A program made the position numbers and the translations under genes. 64,000 nucleotides of DNA. Origin: Rhizobium sp. CF080 (GTDB taxonomy: Bacteria; Pseudomonadota; Alphaproteobacteria; Rhizobiales; Rhizobiaceae). Under the pieces are notes generated by a model. That model did not search any database. It saw only the letters and a program-made list of their open reading frames with translations, and was not told where the DNA came from. Positions 8,481 to 17,442 of the stretch are shown here, one piece after another (position 1 is the first letter of the stretch; each line of letters opens with the position of its first letter). The stretch is taken from assembly GCF_000282095.2 (NCBI RefSeq), contig NZ_AKKC02000016.1, positions 62,001 through 126,000 of the forward strand, in the 5' to 3' direction.

Positions 8481-10114
8481 AGCAGGTCGACGATATAGCG
8501 GGCGTCGAACCGGGCATCGAGCATGCCATAGGTCGAGCGCCAGCCGCCGGCCAGCCGGGTTTCCAGGAAGGCATCGGCGATCTTGCCGGCACCGAGCCGC
8601 ACCAGTTCGGACGCCGCTGCCGCAAGTGCCAGCTGCTCGACCAGAAGCCGGGCAGCGCCCTCGTCGGTTTCACAGAGCGCCATGGCGGCGCGCAGCACTT
8701 CCACCGTCTTCTTGCCCGCAGGCCCGAGATCCCGTTCGAAACCGGCGAGCACCGTATCGAACAGGTCCTTGCCGCGTGAGAGGACCCGGAGCACGTCGAG
8801 CGCCATGACATTGCCCGAGCCTTCCCAGATCGCATTGACCGGAGCCTCGCGGTAATGCCGGGCGATCGGTCGCTCCTCGATATAACCGTTGCCGCCGATG
8901 CACTCCATCGCCTCGTAGATCAGCGCGGGCGCGATCTTGCAGTTCCAGTATTTGATGACCGGGGTCATGACGCGGGCGAAAGCGGCATCGGCCGCGTTGC
9001 TGGCGGCGCGATCGAAGGAATCCGCAAGCCGGAACGCGAGCGCCGTCGCGGCAGCCACGTCGAGCGCCATGTCGGCGAGCACGCGCGTCATCAGCGGCTG
9101 ATCGACCAGCTTCTTGCCGAACACGCTGCGACCGCGGGTATGGTGGACCGCCTCGGCAAGCGAGGCGCGCATGATGCCGGCGGATGCCAGGGCGCAATCG
9201 AGCCGCGTCAGGGTCACCATGTCGAGAATGGTGCGGATGCCGCCGCCCGGCTCGCCCAGCAGATAACCGAAGGCATCGGTGAACTCGACTTCGGAAGACG
9301 CGTTCGAGCGGTTGCCTACCTTGTCCTTCAGGCGCTGGAACTGCAGGCCATTCGCCGATCCGTCCTCAAGCAGCCGCGGCACCAGGAAACAGCCGATGCC
9401 GTCGCCGGTCTTCGCCAGCATCACGAAACCGTCGCTCATCGGCGCCGACATGAACCACTTGTGGCCGGAGAGCCGGTAGATGCCCTCGCCGACCCGCTCG
9501 GCGGTCGAGCGGTTGGCGCGCACGTCGGTGCCGCCCTGCTTTTCGGTCATGCCCATGCCGAGCGTGACCGCGCTCTTCTGCAAGGCCGGGCGATTCGTCG
9601 AATCGTATTTGCGCGACAGTATCTTTGGCGCCCATTCCTTCTGGACGCGCGGCGAGGCCATCAGCGCGGCGATCGAGGCGCTGGTCATGGTCAGCGGGCA
9701 CAGATGTCCGCATTCGAGCTGCGCCGAGAGATAGAATCGCGTCGCCCGCGCCTTGTGCTCGTGGCCCTTGGCTTCGGGCACGTTTTCCCAGACGGAGGAA
9801 TGCAGGCCGGTCTGCATCGAACGGCGCATCAGCGCGTGCCAGGCGGGATGGAACTCGACGACATCCAGCCGCTCGCCGCGCGGACCATGGGTCTTCAGCT
9901 TCGGCGGGTTCTCGTTCGCCATGCGCGCCAGTTCCTGCGCCTCCGGCGAGGTGACGTAACGACCGAGCTGGTCGTATTCCTCGCGGATGGTGCGGTTCAG
10001 CGTGCTCGTCAGGTCGACGACCAGCGGATCGGATCGGTAGGCATTGATGCCGGACCAGGGTTTCGGCTGGTTCAGTTCGGCAAATTTTTCTTCGGCGCGC
10101 GACATCTGGTTCAT
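8462..10114 (-). CDS. AidB-like acyl-CoA dehydrogenase family protein
   Basis: A 550-aa flavoprotein of the acyl-CoA dehydrogenase superfamily, AidB branch. Typical AidB-branch segments are the PCxxHxLM-like HPAWHALMRRS, the flavin-binding GMGMTEKQGGTDVR, the substrate-site MVTLTRLDCALASAGIMR, and ECIGGNGYIEE near the C-terminal domain. E. coli AidB is induced by alkylating agents and binds DNA; many homologues act on branched acyl-CoAs, so the role is open. The ATG at 10112-10114 (MNQMSRAEEKF) is preferred over the longer frame because the upstream residues are Arg/Pro-rich; a second ATG three codons later is possible. No alkylation operon partner (ada, alkB) is adjacent. Confidence 0.9.
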   Translation of the reverse strand: MNQMSRAEEKFAELNQPKPWSGINAYRSDPLVVDLTSTLNRTIREEYDQLGRYVTSPEAQELARMANENPPKLKTHGPRGERLDVVEFHPAWHALMRRSMQTGLHSSVWENVPEAKGHEHKARATRFYLSAQLECGHLCPLTMTSASIAALMASPRVQKEWAPKILSRKYDSTNRPALQKSAVTLGMGMTEKQGGTDVRANRSTAERVGEGIYRLSGHKWFMSAPMSDGFVMLAKTGDGIGCFLVPRLLEDGSANGLQFQRLKDKVGNRSNASSEVEFTDAFGYLLGEPGGGIRTILDMVTLTRLDCALASAGIMRASLAEAVHHTRGRSVFGKKLVDQPLMTRVLADMALDVAAATALAFRLADSFDRAASNAADAAFARVMTPVIKYWNCKIAPALIYEAMECIGGNGYIEERPIARHYREAPVNAIWEGSGNVMALDVLRVLSRGKDLFDTVLAGFERDLGPAGKKTVEVLRAAMALCETDEGAARLLVEQLALAAAASELVRLGAGKIADAFLETRLAGGWRSTYGMLDARFDARYIVDLLYPAAT

Positions 10115-10316
10115 GAAACGGGTTCTAGCGGAAGTTACCGGGCCTGGGAACGGCGCCCGTTCAGGATTTCTGGCGTTCTCAACAAAAGGCCGCACCCGCG
10201 TCAAGAAACCATCTTGTCGCCATCCTCACAAACAAGCAGTGAGATAAGTCCGTCGCCCGCTTGCGGCGCTTGACGGCAGTCATTATAGACCGCCGAACGC
10301 AAGCGGAGACGTGTCC

Positions 10317-11258
10317 ATGGTCTTCTTCCCTCACCGCCATCTGATTGGCATCAAGGGCCTTACCGAACAGGATATCACCTTTCTTCTCGACAAGGCCGAC
10401 GAGGCCGTGAAGATTTCCAGGCAGCGGGAGAAAAAAACCTCGACGCTGCGGGGTCTTACCCAGATCAACCTGTTCTTCGAAGCTTCCACCCGCACCCAGT
10501 CGTCCTTCGAGCTCGCCGGCAAACGCCTCGGCGCCGACGTGATGAATATGTCGGTCGGCAATTCCTCGGTGAAGAAGGGCGAAACGCTGATCGATACGGC
10601 GATGACGCTCAACGCCATGCGGCCGGACGTCTTGGTGCTGCGCCACTCATCGGCCGGCGCCGCTGCACTTCTCGCCCAGAAGGTCGCCTGCTCGGTGATC
10701 AATGCCGGCGACGGCCAGCACGAGCACCCGACCCAGGCGCTGCTCGACGCGCTGACCATCCGCCGCTCCAAGGGCAAGCTGTCGCGGATCATCGTCGCCA
10801 TCTGCGGCGACGTGCTGCATTCGCGCGTGGCGCGGTCGAACATACTTCTTCTCAACGCCATGGGCGCACGGGTCCGGGTCGTGGCGCCTTCGACGCTGCT
10901 GCCCTCCGGCATCAGGGACATGGGCGTCGAGGTCTTCCATTCGATGGAAGAGGGTCTGAAGGATGCCGACGTGGTGATGATGCTGCGCCTGCAGCGCGAG
11001 CGCATGGCCGGCGCCTTCGTGCCTTCGGTGCGCGAATATTTCCGCTTCTACGGGCTCGACGCCGAAAAGCTTAAAGTCGCCAAGCCGGATGCGCTCGTCA
11101 TGCATCCCGGCCCGATGAACCGCGGCGTCGAGATCGCCTCCGAGGTGGCCGACGGCCCGCAGAGCGTCATCGAGCAACAGGTGGAAATGGGGGTCGCGGT
11201 CCGCATGGCCGTGATGGAGGCCCTGCTCATCTCCCAGAACCAGGGAGAACGCGCATGA
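10317..11258 (+). CDS. pyrB: Aspartate carbamoyltransferase catalytic subunit
   Basis: PyrB condenses carbamoyl phosphate with aspartate, the first committed step of pyrimidine synthesis. The 313-aa chain has the carbamoyl-phosphate loop EASTRTQSSFE near residue 55, the KKGETLIDTAMTL segment, HPTQALLDALT and the aspartate-side HPGPMNRGVEIA motif, so all active-site elements are intact. A GTG at 10311 is an alternative start, but a GGAG sequence stands eight bases before the ATG at 10317 and only two before the GTG, so the ATG is chosen. Its stop overlaps the next start as ATGA, coupling it to the dihydroorotase-like partner, an arrangement known from Pseudomonas, where PyrB needs that partner for assembly. 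Confidence 0.97.
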   Translation: MVFFPHRHLIGIKGLTEQDITFLLDKADEAVKISRQREKKTSTLRGLTQINLFFEASTRTQSSFELAGKRLGADVMNMSVGNSSVKKGETLIDTAMTLNAMRPDVLVLRHSSAGAAALLAQKVACSVINAGDGQHEHPTQALLDALTIRRSKGKLSRIIVAICGDVLHSRVARSNILLLNAMGARVRVVAPSTLLPSGIRDMGVEVFHSMEEGLKDADVVMMLRLQRERMAGAFVPSVREYFRFYGLDAEKLKVAKPDALVMHPGPMNRGVEIASEVADGPQSVIEQQVEMGVAVRMAVMEALLISQNQGERA

Positions 11259-12541
11259 CCCCGACCGTGCTGAAAAACCTGCGCATCATCGACCCGTCGC
11301 GTCAACTCGACGAGACCGGCACGATCATCATCGGCGCCGACGGCCACATCCTCGCCGCCGGCAAGCAAGCCCAGAACCAGGGCGCCCCGGACGGTGCGAC
11401 CATCCGCGACTGCAAGGGCCTCGTCGCGACACCGGGCCTCGTCGACGCCCGCGTCTATGTGGGCGAACCGGGTGCCGAGCACACCGAGACGATCGAATCG
11501 GCAAGCCGCGCGGCGGCGGCCGGCGGCATCACCTCCTTCATCATGATGCCCGACACCGATCCGGTGCTGGACGACATCGCGCTGGTCGAATTCGTGCAGA
11601 AGACGGCGCGCGACAAGGCGGTGGTCAACGTCCATCCGGCCGCGGCCCTCACCAAGGGTCTCGCCGGCAAGGAGATGACGGAGATCGGGCTCATGCAGCA
11701 GTCCGGCGCCGTCGCCTTCACGAACGGCCGGCACGGGCTTTCCGACACGCTGCTCTTGCGCCGGGTGATGACCTATGCCCGCGAATTCGACGCGGTCGTC
11801 TCGCTGGAACTGCGCGAAAAATATCTCGGCAACGGCGTGATGAACGAGGGCCTGTTCGCCAGCTGGCTCGGCCTCTCCGGCGTGCCGAAGGAAGCCGAAA
11901 TCATTCCGCTCGAAAGGGATCTCCGGATCGCCGGCCTGACGCGGGCGAAATACCATGCGGCGAAGATTTCCGTGGCGGAATCGGCCGAAGCCATGCGCGT
12001 CGCCCGCGCCCGCGGTGCCAACGCCACCTGCGGCGTGTCGATCAACCACCTAGCGCTCAACGAGAACGACATCGGCGAATACCGCACCTTCTTCAAGCTG
12101 TCGCCGCCACTGCGCTCCGAAGACGATCGCGTCGCGATGGCTGATGCGATCGCCGACGGCACGATCGATATCATCGTCTCCTCGCATGATCCGCAGGACG
12201 TCGATACCAAGCGCCTGCCGTTTGCCGATGCCGAGGACGGCGCGATCGGTCTGGAAACCCTGCTCGCCGCTGCCCTTCGCCTGCATCACGACGGCCGCGT
12301 GCCGCTGATGCGGCTGATCGATGCGATGTCGACCCGGCCGGCGCAGATCTTCGGCCTCGATGCCGGCACGCTGAAGCCCGGCGCCAAGGCCGATATCACG
12401 CTGATCGACCTCGACGAGCCTTGGATCGTTTCGAAGGATATGATCTTGTCGAAGTCGAAGAACACGCCGTTCGAAGACGCGCGATTCTCGGGGCGCGCCG
12501 TCGCCACCTACGTGGCCGGCAAGTGCGTCTACACGCTTTAA
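11255..12541 (+). CDS. pyrC': Dihydroorotase-like protein lacking metal ligands (PyrC', non-catalytic)
   Basis: A 428-aa amidohydrolase-fold protein of the class I dihydroorotase family, translationally coupled to pyrB. Active enzymes carry HxH in a PGLIDxHVHxREPG motif; here residues 60-73 read PGLVDARVYVGEPG, so both metal-binding His and the substrate Arg are replaced (Arg66, Tyr68, Gly70). The later HVS metal His is Lys (KIS, near 237) and the catalytic Asp of TDHAPH is Ser (SSHDPQ, near 310). It should therefore not hydrolyse dihydroorotate. By analogy with Pseudomonas PyrC' it is probably a structural partner of aspartate carbamoyltransferase, and an active pyrC should lie elsewhere in the genome. 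Automatic annotation would call it dihydroorotase. Confidence 0.9.
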   Translation: MTPTVLKNLRIIDPSRQLDETGTIIIGADGHILAAGKQAQNQGAPDGATIRDCKGLVATPGLVDARVYVGEPGAEHTETIESASRAAAAGGITSFIMMPDTDPVLDDIALVEFVQKTARDKAVVNVHPAAALTKGLAGKEMTEIGLMQQSGAVAFTNGRHGLSDTLLLRRVMTYAREFDAVVSLELREKYLGNGVMNEGLFASWLGLSGVPKEAEIIPLERDLRIAGLTRAKYHAAKISVAESAEAMRVARARGANATCGVSINHLALNENDIGEYRTFFKLSPPLRSEDDRVAMADAIADGTIDIIVSSHDPQDVDTKRLPFADAEDGAIGLETLLAAALRLHHDGRVPLMRLIDAMSTRPAQIFGLDAGTLKPGAKADITLIDLDEPWIVSKDMILSKSKNTPFEDARFSGRAVATYVAGKCVYTL

Positions 12542-12554
12542 GGGGAGCAAGGGC

Positions 12555-13172
12555 GTGAGTGAACTCTTCAACTGGCAGATCAGCCTGCCGATCGCGCTGG
12601 CCGCACTGGCATTCGGTTATCTGCTCGGCTCCATTCCTTTCGGCCTGATCCTCACCCGTGCGGCCGGCCTCGGCGATATCCGCTCGATCGGATCGGGCAA
12701 TATCGGCGCCACCAACGTGCTGCGCACCGGCAACAAGAAGCTCGCGGCGGCCACCCTGCTGCTCGACGCGTTGAAGGCAACCGTCGCGGCGCTGGTCGCC
12801 TGGTATTTCTTCGGGAAGGAAGCGGGGCTGCTAGCCGGTTTCGCAGCGTTCATGGGCCATCTCTTCCCAGTCTGGCTGGGCTTCAAGGGCGGCAAGGGTG
12901 TCGCCACCTATATCGGCACGCTGCTCGGCGTCGCCCCCTGGATGGTGCTGGTATTTGCCGCCATCTGGCTCGGCGTCGCCAAGATCAGCAAATATTCCTC
13001 GCTCTCCGCTCTGGTTGCAACTCTTGTCATTCCGGTTGTGCTGTGGTTTTTAAACGAGCCGAAGATTGCGCTGGTCATGGCCATCATGACCGTGATTTCC
13101 TGGTGGAAACACGAGGAGAATATCAAGCGGTTGATCGCCGGCACCGAAAGCAGGATCGGCCAAAAGGGATAG
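12555..13172 (+). CDS. plsY: Glycerol-3-phosphate acyltransferase PlsY
   Basis: PlsY transfers the acyl group from acyl-phosphate to glycerol-3-phosphate at the inner membrane, the first step of phospholipid synthesis. The 205-aa protein has five or so membrane segments and the three family motifs: GSIPFGLILTR followed by SIGSGNIGATNV near residue 50, HLFPVWLGFKGGKGVAT near 105, and the C-terminal KHEENIKRLIAGTE. The start is GTG at 12555, preceded by a strong AAGGGGAG ribosome site; no ATG fits. It follows pyrC' by 13 bases and precedes dprA by 13, so it sits in one operon. Confidence 0.97.
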   Translation: MSELFNWQISLPIALAALAFGYLLGSIPFGLILTRAAGLGDIRSIGSGNIGATNVLRTGNKKLAAATLLLDALKATVAALVAWYFFGKEAGLLAGFAAFMGHLFPVWLGFKGGKGVATYIGTLLGVAPWMVLVFAAIWLGVAKISKYSSLSALVATLVIPVVLWFLNEPKIALVMAIMTVISWWKHEENIKRLIAGTESRIGQKG

Positions 13173-13185
13173 ACCGGGGGAAAGA

Positions 13186-14328
13186 ATGCCGGACGGCAGC
13201 GCAAGGCGAACGGGAATTGCGCTGACGGAGAGGCAAAGGATCGCCTGGCTGAGGCTGATCCGCTCCGACAATGTCGGCCCCGCCACATTCAGAGACCTCA
13301 TCAATCACTGTGGCTCGGCGGAAAACGCGCTCTCCATGCTGCCGGAACTCTCCGCCCGGGGCGGCGCCATACGGGCGATCCGAATCGCCAGCGTTGAGGA
13401 GGCCGAGCGGGAACTGGAAACCGCCCATCGCCACGGCGCTCAGTTTATCGGCATCGGCGAACCCGACTATCCGCCGGCGCTGCGCCAGATCGAAGGCGCG
13501 CCGCCGCTCCTTGCCGTGAAAGGCAATCTTTCGGCGGCGACATGCCCCTCGGTCGGCGTCGTCGGATCGCGCAACGCTTCCATTTCGGGCGCCAAGTTCG
13601 CGGCGATGATCGCCAGGGATTGCGGCCGCGCCGGTTACACGGTGACGTCAGGCCTTGCCCGCGGCATCGATACCGCCGCCCACCGTGCCAGCCTGGAGAC
13701 CGGCACGATCGCGGTGCTCGCCGGTGGGCTCGACCAGCCCTATCCGCCGGAAAATATCCCCCTTCTCGACGAGATCACCGAGGGTGCCGGGCTTGCCGTC
13801 AGCGAGATGCCGTTCGGCTGGGAGCCGCGAGCGCGGGACTTTCCCCGCCGCAACCGGCTGATATCGGGCATTTCACTCGGCGTGGTGGTGGTGGAGGCGG
13901 CCGAGCGCTCCGGCTCGCTGATCACCGCGAGGCTTGCGACCGATTTCGGCAGGCTCGTCTTTGCCGTCCCCGGCTCGCCGCTCGATCCGCGCTGCCACGG
14001 TACCAATGGTCTCCTGAAACAGGGAGCGATCGTCACGACCGGCTCGGCTGACGTCATCGAGGCTCTGGCGCCGCTGTCGCAGCTCGATCTCTTCAACGAA
14101 CCGATGGTGGAAGAGCCGAAGGAGACCGGCGAGATGCTGCCGCCCAACGACGACGACCGGGCGGTCATCGTCTCGGCGCTGGGGCCGACGCCGGTCGATG
14201 TCGACGACATCATCCGCCATACCGGTCTGGCGACGTCGTCCGTCTACCTCGTGCTCCTGGAACTCGATCTCGCCGGCCGGCTGCATCGGCATGCCGGCGG
14301 CATGGTGTCACTCGCGATGGAAGACTGA
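13186..14328 (+). CDS. dprA: DNA-processing protein DprA
   Basis: DprA loads RecA on incoming single-stranded DNA during transformation; it is also widely kept in bacteria not known to be competent. The 380-aa protein shows an N-terminal helical region (WLRLIRSDNVGPATFRDLI), the Rossmann-like domain with GVVGSRNAS and SGLARGIDTAAHRASL near residues 125-175, the FPRRNRLISGIS and AERSGSLITARLA motifs, and a C-terminal winged-helix domain. The ATG at 13186 has a GGGGGAAAGA site directly upstream. Its last 21 bases overlap a small convergent gene. Confidence 0.95.
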   Translation: MPDGSARRTGIALTERQRIAWLRLIRSDNVGPATFRDLINHCGSAENALSMLPELSARGGAIRAIRIASVEEAERELETAHRHGAQFIGIGEPDYPPALRQIEGAPPLLAVKGNLSAATCPSVGVVGSRNASISGAKFAAMIARDCGRAGYTVTSGLARGIDTAAHRASLETGTIAVLAGGLDQPYPPENIPLLDEITEGAGLAVSEMPFGWEPRARDFPRRNRLISGISLGVVVVEAAERSGSLITARLATDFGRLVFAVPGSPLDPRCHGTNGLLKQGAIVTTGSADVIEALAPLSQLDLFNEPMVEEPKETGEMLPPNDDDRAVIVSALGPTPVDVDDIIRHTGLATSSVYLVLLELDLAGRLHRHAGGMVSLAMED

Positions 14329-14514
14329 GCGCGGACGCCGGCCCGCCTGGACGTCACCCGCTTCCACATAGGCCATCTCTATAAGATAGCAGAGCATGTC
14401 CGCGCCCTCCGACAAGGCGACCTGCCGGAGCTCTCCGAGCATCTGCCTTATATAGGCGACATTTTCCTTGGTATCATCTTCACGCCGGCCGTTCGTCTCA
14501 CTTCGAGAAACCAT
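14308..14514 (-). CDS. Small conserved hypothetical protein, 68 aa
   Basis: The frame from the ATG at 14512-14514 encodes 68 residues with a polar N-terminus (MVSRSETNGRREDDTKENV) and an amphipathic helical core (YIRQMLGELRQVA, ADMLCYLIEMAYVEAGD), ending in a basic tail. An AGGA ribosome site lies six bases before this ATG, which argues against the longer frame to 14649. It resembles short helical cytoplasmic proteins common in rhizobia, but I cannot name the family. Its 3' end overlaps dprA by 21 bases in convergent orientation. Confidence 0.65.
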   Translation of the reverse strand: MVSRSETNGRREDDTKENVAYIRQMLGELRQVALSEGADMLCYLIEMAYVEAGDVQAGRRPRSVFHRE

Positions 14515-14760
14515 ATTCTGTCCTGTCAAAAAAAGCCGGCCACCGGTCCAAATAAATTCACCTTGAGGTATGCGGGGGACCATATCGCATTTATTTAAAA
14601 TTGCAACCAATTGCATATCTTCCCAAGGTTGCATCTCGTTGTACCCCATAATTTATGGCTCGCCTCTTGACCCCGAGCCAAACGCCCTCCATGTCGGGAG
14701 GTCAGATTTCCGCCTGGACCGCAACGGTGCCGGGCCAAGCCTCTATTGCAGAGAAGCAAA

Positions 14761-17442
14761 ATGAATGTTGTCGTCGTAGAATCTCCTGCCAAAGCCAAGA
14801 CAATCAACAAGTATCTCGGCTCCGGCTACAAGGTTCTCGCCTCTTTCGGCCATGTGCGCGATCTTCCGGCCAAGGACGGGTCCGTGCTTCCCGATCAGGA
14901 CTTTGAAATGCTGTGGGAGGTCGACCCCGCGTCCCAGAAGCGGATGAAGGACATTTCCGACGCCGTCAAAGGCTCGGATGCCGTGTTCCTCGCAACCGAC
15001 CCGGATCGCGAAGGTGAAGCCATTTCCTGGCACGTGCTCGATCTTCTCAGGAAGAAGAAGGTGATCGGCGACAAGCCGGTCAAGCGCGTCGTCTTCAACG
15101 CCATCACCAAGAAGGCCGTGCTCGACGCGATGGCGAGCCCCCGCGATATCGACGTGCCGCTTGTCGACGCCTATCTCGCCCGCCGCGCACTCGATTATCT
15201 GGTCGGCTTCAACCTTTCGCCAGTGCTGTGGCGCAAGCTGCCGGGCGCCCGTTCGGCCGGCCGCGTGCAGTCGGTTGCGCTGCGGCTTGTCTGCGACCGC
15301 GAATCGGAAATCGAGCGTTTCGTCTCGGAAGAATACTGGAACCTGTCGGCGCTCCTGCGCACCCCGCGCGGCGACGAGTTCGAGGCGCGCCTCGTGTCTG
15401 CCGACGGCAAGCGGCTGCAGGGCCGCTCGATCAAGAACGGCGAGGACGCCAACCGCCTGAAGACGCTGCTCGACGGCGCGACCTATCTGGTCGATACGGT
15501 CGAGGCAAAGCCCGTCAAGCGCAATCCAGGCCCGCCCTTCACCACCTCGACGCTGCAGCAGGCCGCCTCTTCCAATATCGGCTTCAACGCCTCGCGCACC
15601 ATGCAGGTGGCGCAGAAGCTTTATGAAGGCGTCGATATCGGCGGCGAGACGGTCGGTCTCATCACCTATATGCGTACCGACGGCGTGCAGATGGCGCCGG
15701 AAGCGATCGATGCCGCCCGCAGCGCCATCGTCGGCCAGTTCGGACAGCGTTACCTGCCGGAAAAGCCGCGCTTCTATTCCACCAAGGCGAAAAACGCCCA
15801 GGAAGCCCACGAAGCGATCCGCCCGACCGATTTCAACCGCACGCCGGACCAGGTGCGCCGTTATCTCGATGCCGACCAGGCCCGTCTTTATGAACTGATC
15901 TGGAAGCGCGGCATCGCCAGCCAGATGGCGTCTGCCGAAATCGAGCGCACCACCGTCGACATCCTCGCCGACAACAAGGGCGAGAAGGCAGGCCTTCGCG
16001 CCGTGGGCTCGGTCATCCGGTTCGACGGCTTCCTCGGCGCCTATGTCGACAGCCGCGAGGATGCCGAAAAGAGCGAGGACGACGATGAAGATGGCCGCCT
16101 GCCCGAGATCAACGCCCGCGAAAAGCTCGACAAGAACAAGGTGAACGCCAGCCAGCACTTCACCGAGCCGCCGCCGCGTTATTCGGAAGCCTCGCTGATC
16201 AAGAAGATGGAAGAGCTCGGCATCGGCCGTCCGTCCACCTATGCCGCGACGCTGAAGACGCTAAGCGACCGCGAATACGTGACGATGGACAAACGCAAGC
16301 TGATCCCGCATTCCAAGGGCCGGCTGGTGACGGCCTTCCTGGAAAGCTTCTTCACGAAATACGTGGAATACGACTTCACCGCGGATCTCGAAGAAAAGCT
16401 CGACAAGATCTCGGCCGGCGAACTCGACTGGAAGCAGGTTCTGCGCGAATTCTGGCAGGACTTCTTTGCCCAGATCGAGGACACCAAGGAACTGCGCGTC
16501 ACCAACGTGCTCGACGCGCTCAACGAGACGCTTGCGCCGCTGGTCTTCCCGAAGCGGGAGGACGGCAGCGATCCGCGCATCTGCCAGGTCTGCGGCACCG
16601 GAAACCTGTCGCTGAAGCTCGGCAAATACGGCGCCTTCGTCGGCTGCTCGAACTATCCGGACTGCAATTTCACCCGCCAGCTTTCCTCCGAAGGCGGCGC
16701 GGACGCGGAGGCGAACGCCCTCAGCGAACCGAAGGCGCTCGGTGCCGATCCGCATACCGGCGAGGAACTGACGCTGCGCTCGGGCCGGTTCGGGCCTTAT
16801 ATCCAGCGCGGCGACGGCAAGGAAGCCAAGCGTTCGTCGCTGCCGAAGGGCTGGAAGCCCGAGGATATCGACCACGAAAAGGCGCTCGCCCTGATCAACC
16901 TGCCGCGCGACGTCGGCAAACATCCGGAATCAGCCAAGATGATCTCGGCGGGCCTTGGCCGCTACGGACCGTTCCTGCTGCATGACGGCAGCTATGCCAA
17001 CCTGGAAAGCATCGAGGACGTGTTCTCGATCGGCCTCAACCGCGCCGTGACCGTGCTTGCCGAAAAGCAGAGCAAGGTGGCGGCCGGCGGTGGCCGCACC
17101 CGCGGCGCGCCCGCGGCTCTGAAGGAACTCGGCGACCATCCGGACGGCGGCACGATCACCGTGCGCGACGGCAAATACGGCCCCTATGTCAACTGGGGCA
17201 AGATCAACGCGACGCTGCCGAAGGGGCTGGACCCGCAATCGGTGACGATCGAACAGGCGATGGCCTTCATCATCGAAAAGGGCGGCAAGGCACCGTCGGC
17301 CAAGGCAAAGCCGAAGAAGGCCGCCGCCAAGGCAACCACCGATACCAAGAAGGCGGCGCCGAAAGCCAAGACGGCCGCGAAGGCTAAAGCTCCGGCGAAA
17401 AAGGCTGCAGCTGCACCGAAGGCGAAGAAGACGGGCACGTGA
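14761..17442 (+). CDS. topA: DNA topoisomerase I
   Basis: TopA relaxes negatively supercoiled DNA by a type IA strand-passage mechanism. The 893-aa protein begins with the Toprim domain (VVVVESPAKAKTINKYLG; DPDREGEAISWHV acidic residues), followed by the core with the active-site Tyr in GLITYMRTDG near residue 305. A C4 zinc finger follows (CQVCGTGNLSLKLGKYGAFV then GCSNYPDC, near 610), then further C-terminal topo repeats and an Ala/Lys-rich basic tail of about 45 residues. The ATG at 14761 begins the Toprim strand; the frame also has a TTG five codons earlier. Its stop overlaps the GTG start of rnr. Confidence 0.98.
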   Translation: MNVVVVESPAKAKTINKYLGSGYKVLASFGHVRDLPAKDGSVLPDQDFEMLWEVDPASQKRMKDISDAVKGSDAVFLATDPDREGEAISWHVLDLLRKKKVIGDKPVKRVVFNAITKKAVLDAMASPRDIDVPLVDAYLARRALDYLVGFNLSPVLWRKLPGARSAGRVQSVALRLVCDRESEIERFVSEEYWNLSALLRTPRGDEFEARLVSADGKRLQGRSIKNGEDANRLKTLLDGATYLVDTVEAKPVKRNPGPPFTTSTLQQAASSNIGFNASRTMQVAQKLYEGVDIGGETVGLITYMRTDGVQMAPEAIDAARSAIVGQFGQRYLPEKPRFYSTKAKNAQEAHEAIRPTDFNRTPDQVRRYLDADQARLYELIWKRGIASQMASAEIERTTVDILADNKGEKAGLRAVGSVIRFDGFLGAYVDSREDAEKSEDDDEDGRLPEINAREKLDKNKVNASQHFTEPPPRYSEASLIKKMEELGIGRPSTYAATLKTLSDREYVTMDKRKLIPHSKGRLVTAFLESFFTKYVEYDFTADLEEKLDKISAGELDWKQVLREFWQDFFAQIEDTKELRVTNVLDALNETLAPLVFPKREDGSDPRICQVCGTGNLSLKLGKYGAFVGCSNYPDCNFTRQLSSEGGADAEANALSEPKALGADPHTGEELTLRSGRFGPYIQRGDGKEAKRSSLPKGWKPEDIDHEKALALINLPRDVGKHPESAKMISAGLGRYGPFLLHDGSYANLESIEDVFSIGLNRAVTVLAEKQSKVAAGGGRTRGAPAALKELGDHPDGGTITVRDGKYGPYVNWGKINATLPKGLDPQSVTIEQAMAFIIEKGGKAPSAKAKPKKAAAKATTDTKKAAPKAKTAAKAKAPAKKAAAAPKAKKTGT

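Noticed and set aside
8855..10273. 472-codon plus-strand frame opposite the AidB-like gene
   Set aside because: Fully antisense to a gene with clear family motifs; His/Arg/Ala-rich composition typical of GC-rich shadow frames, no domain.
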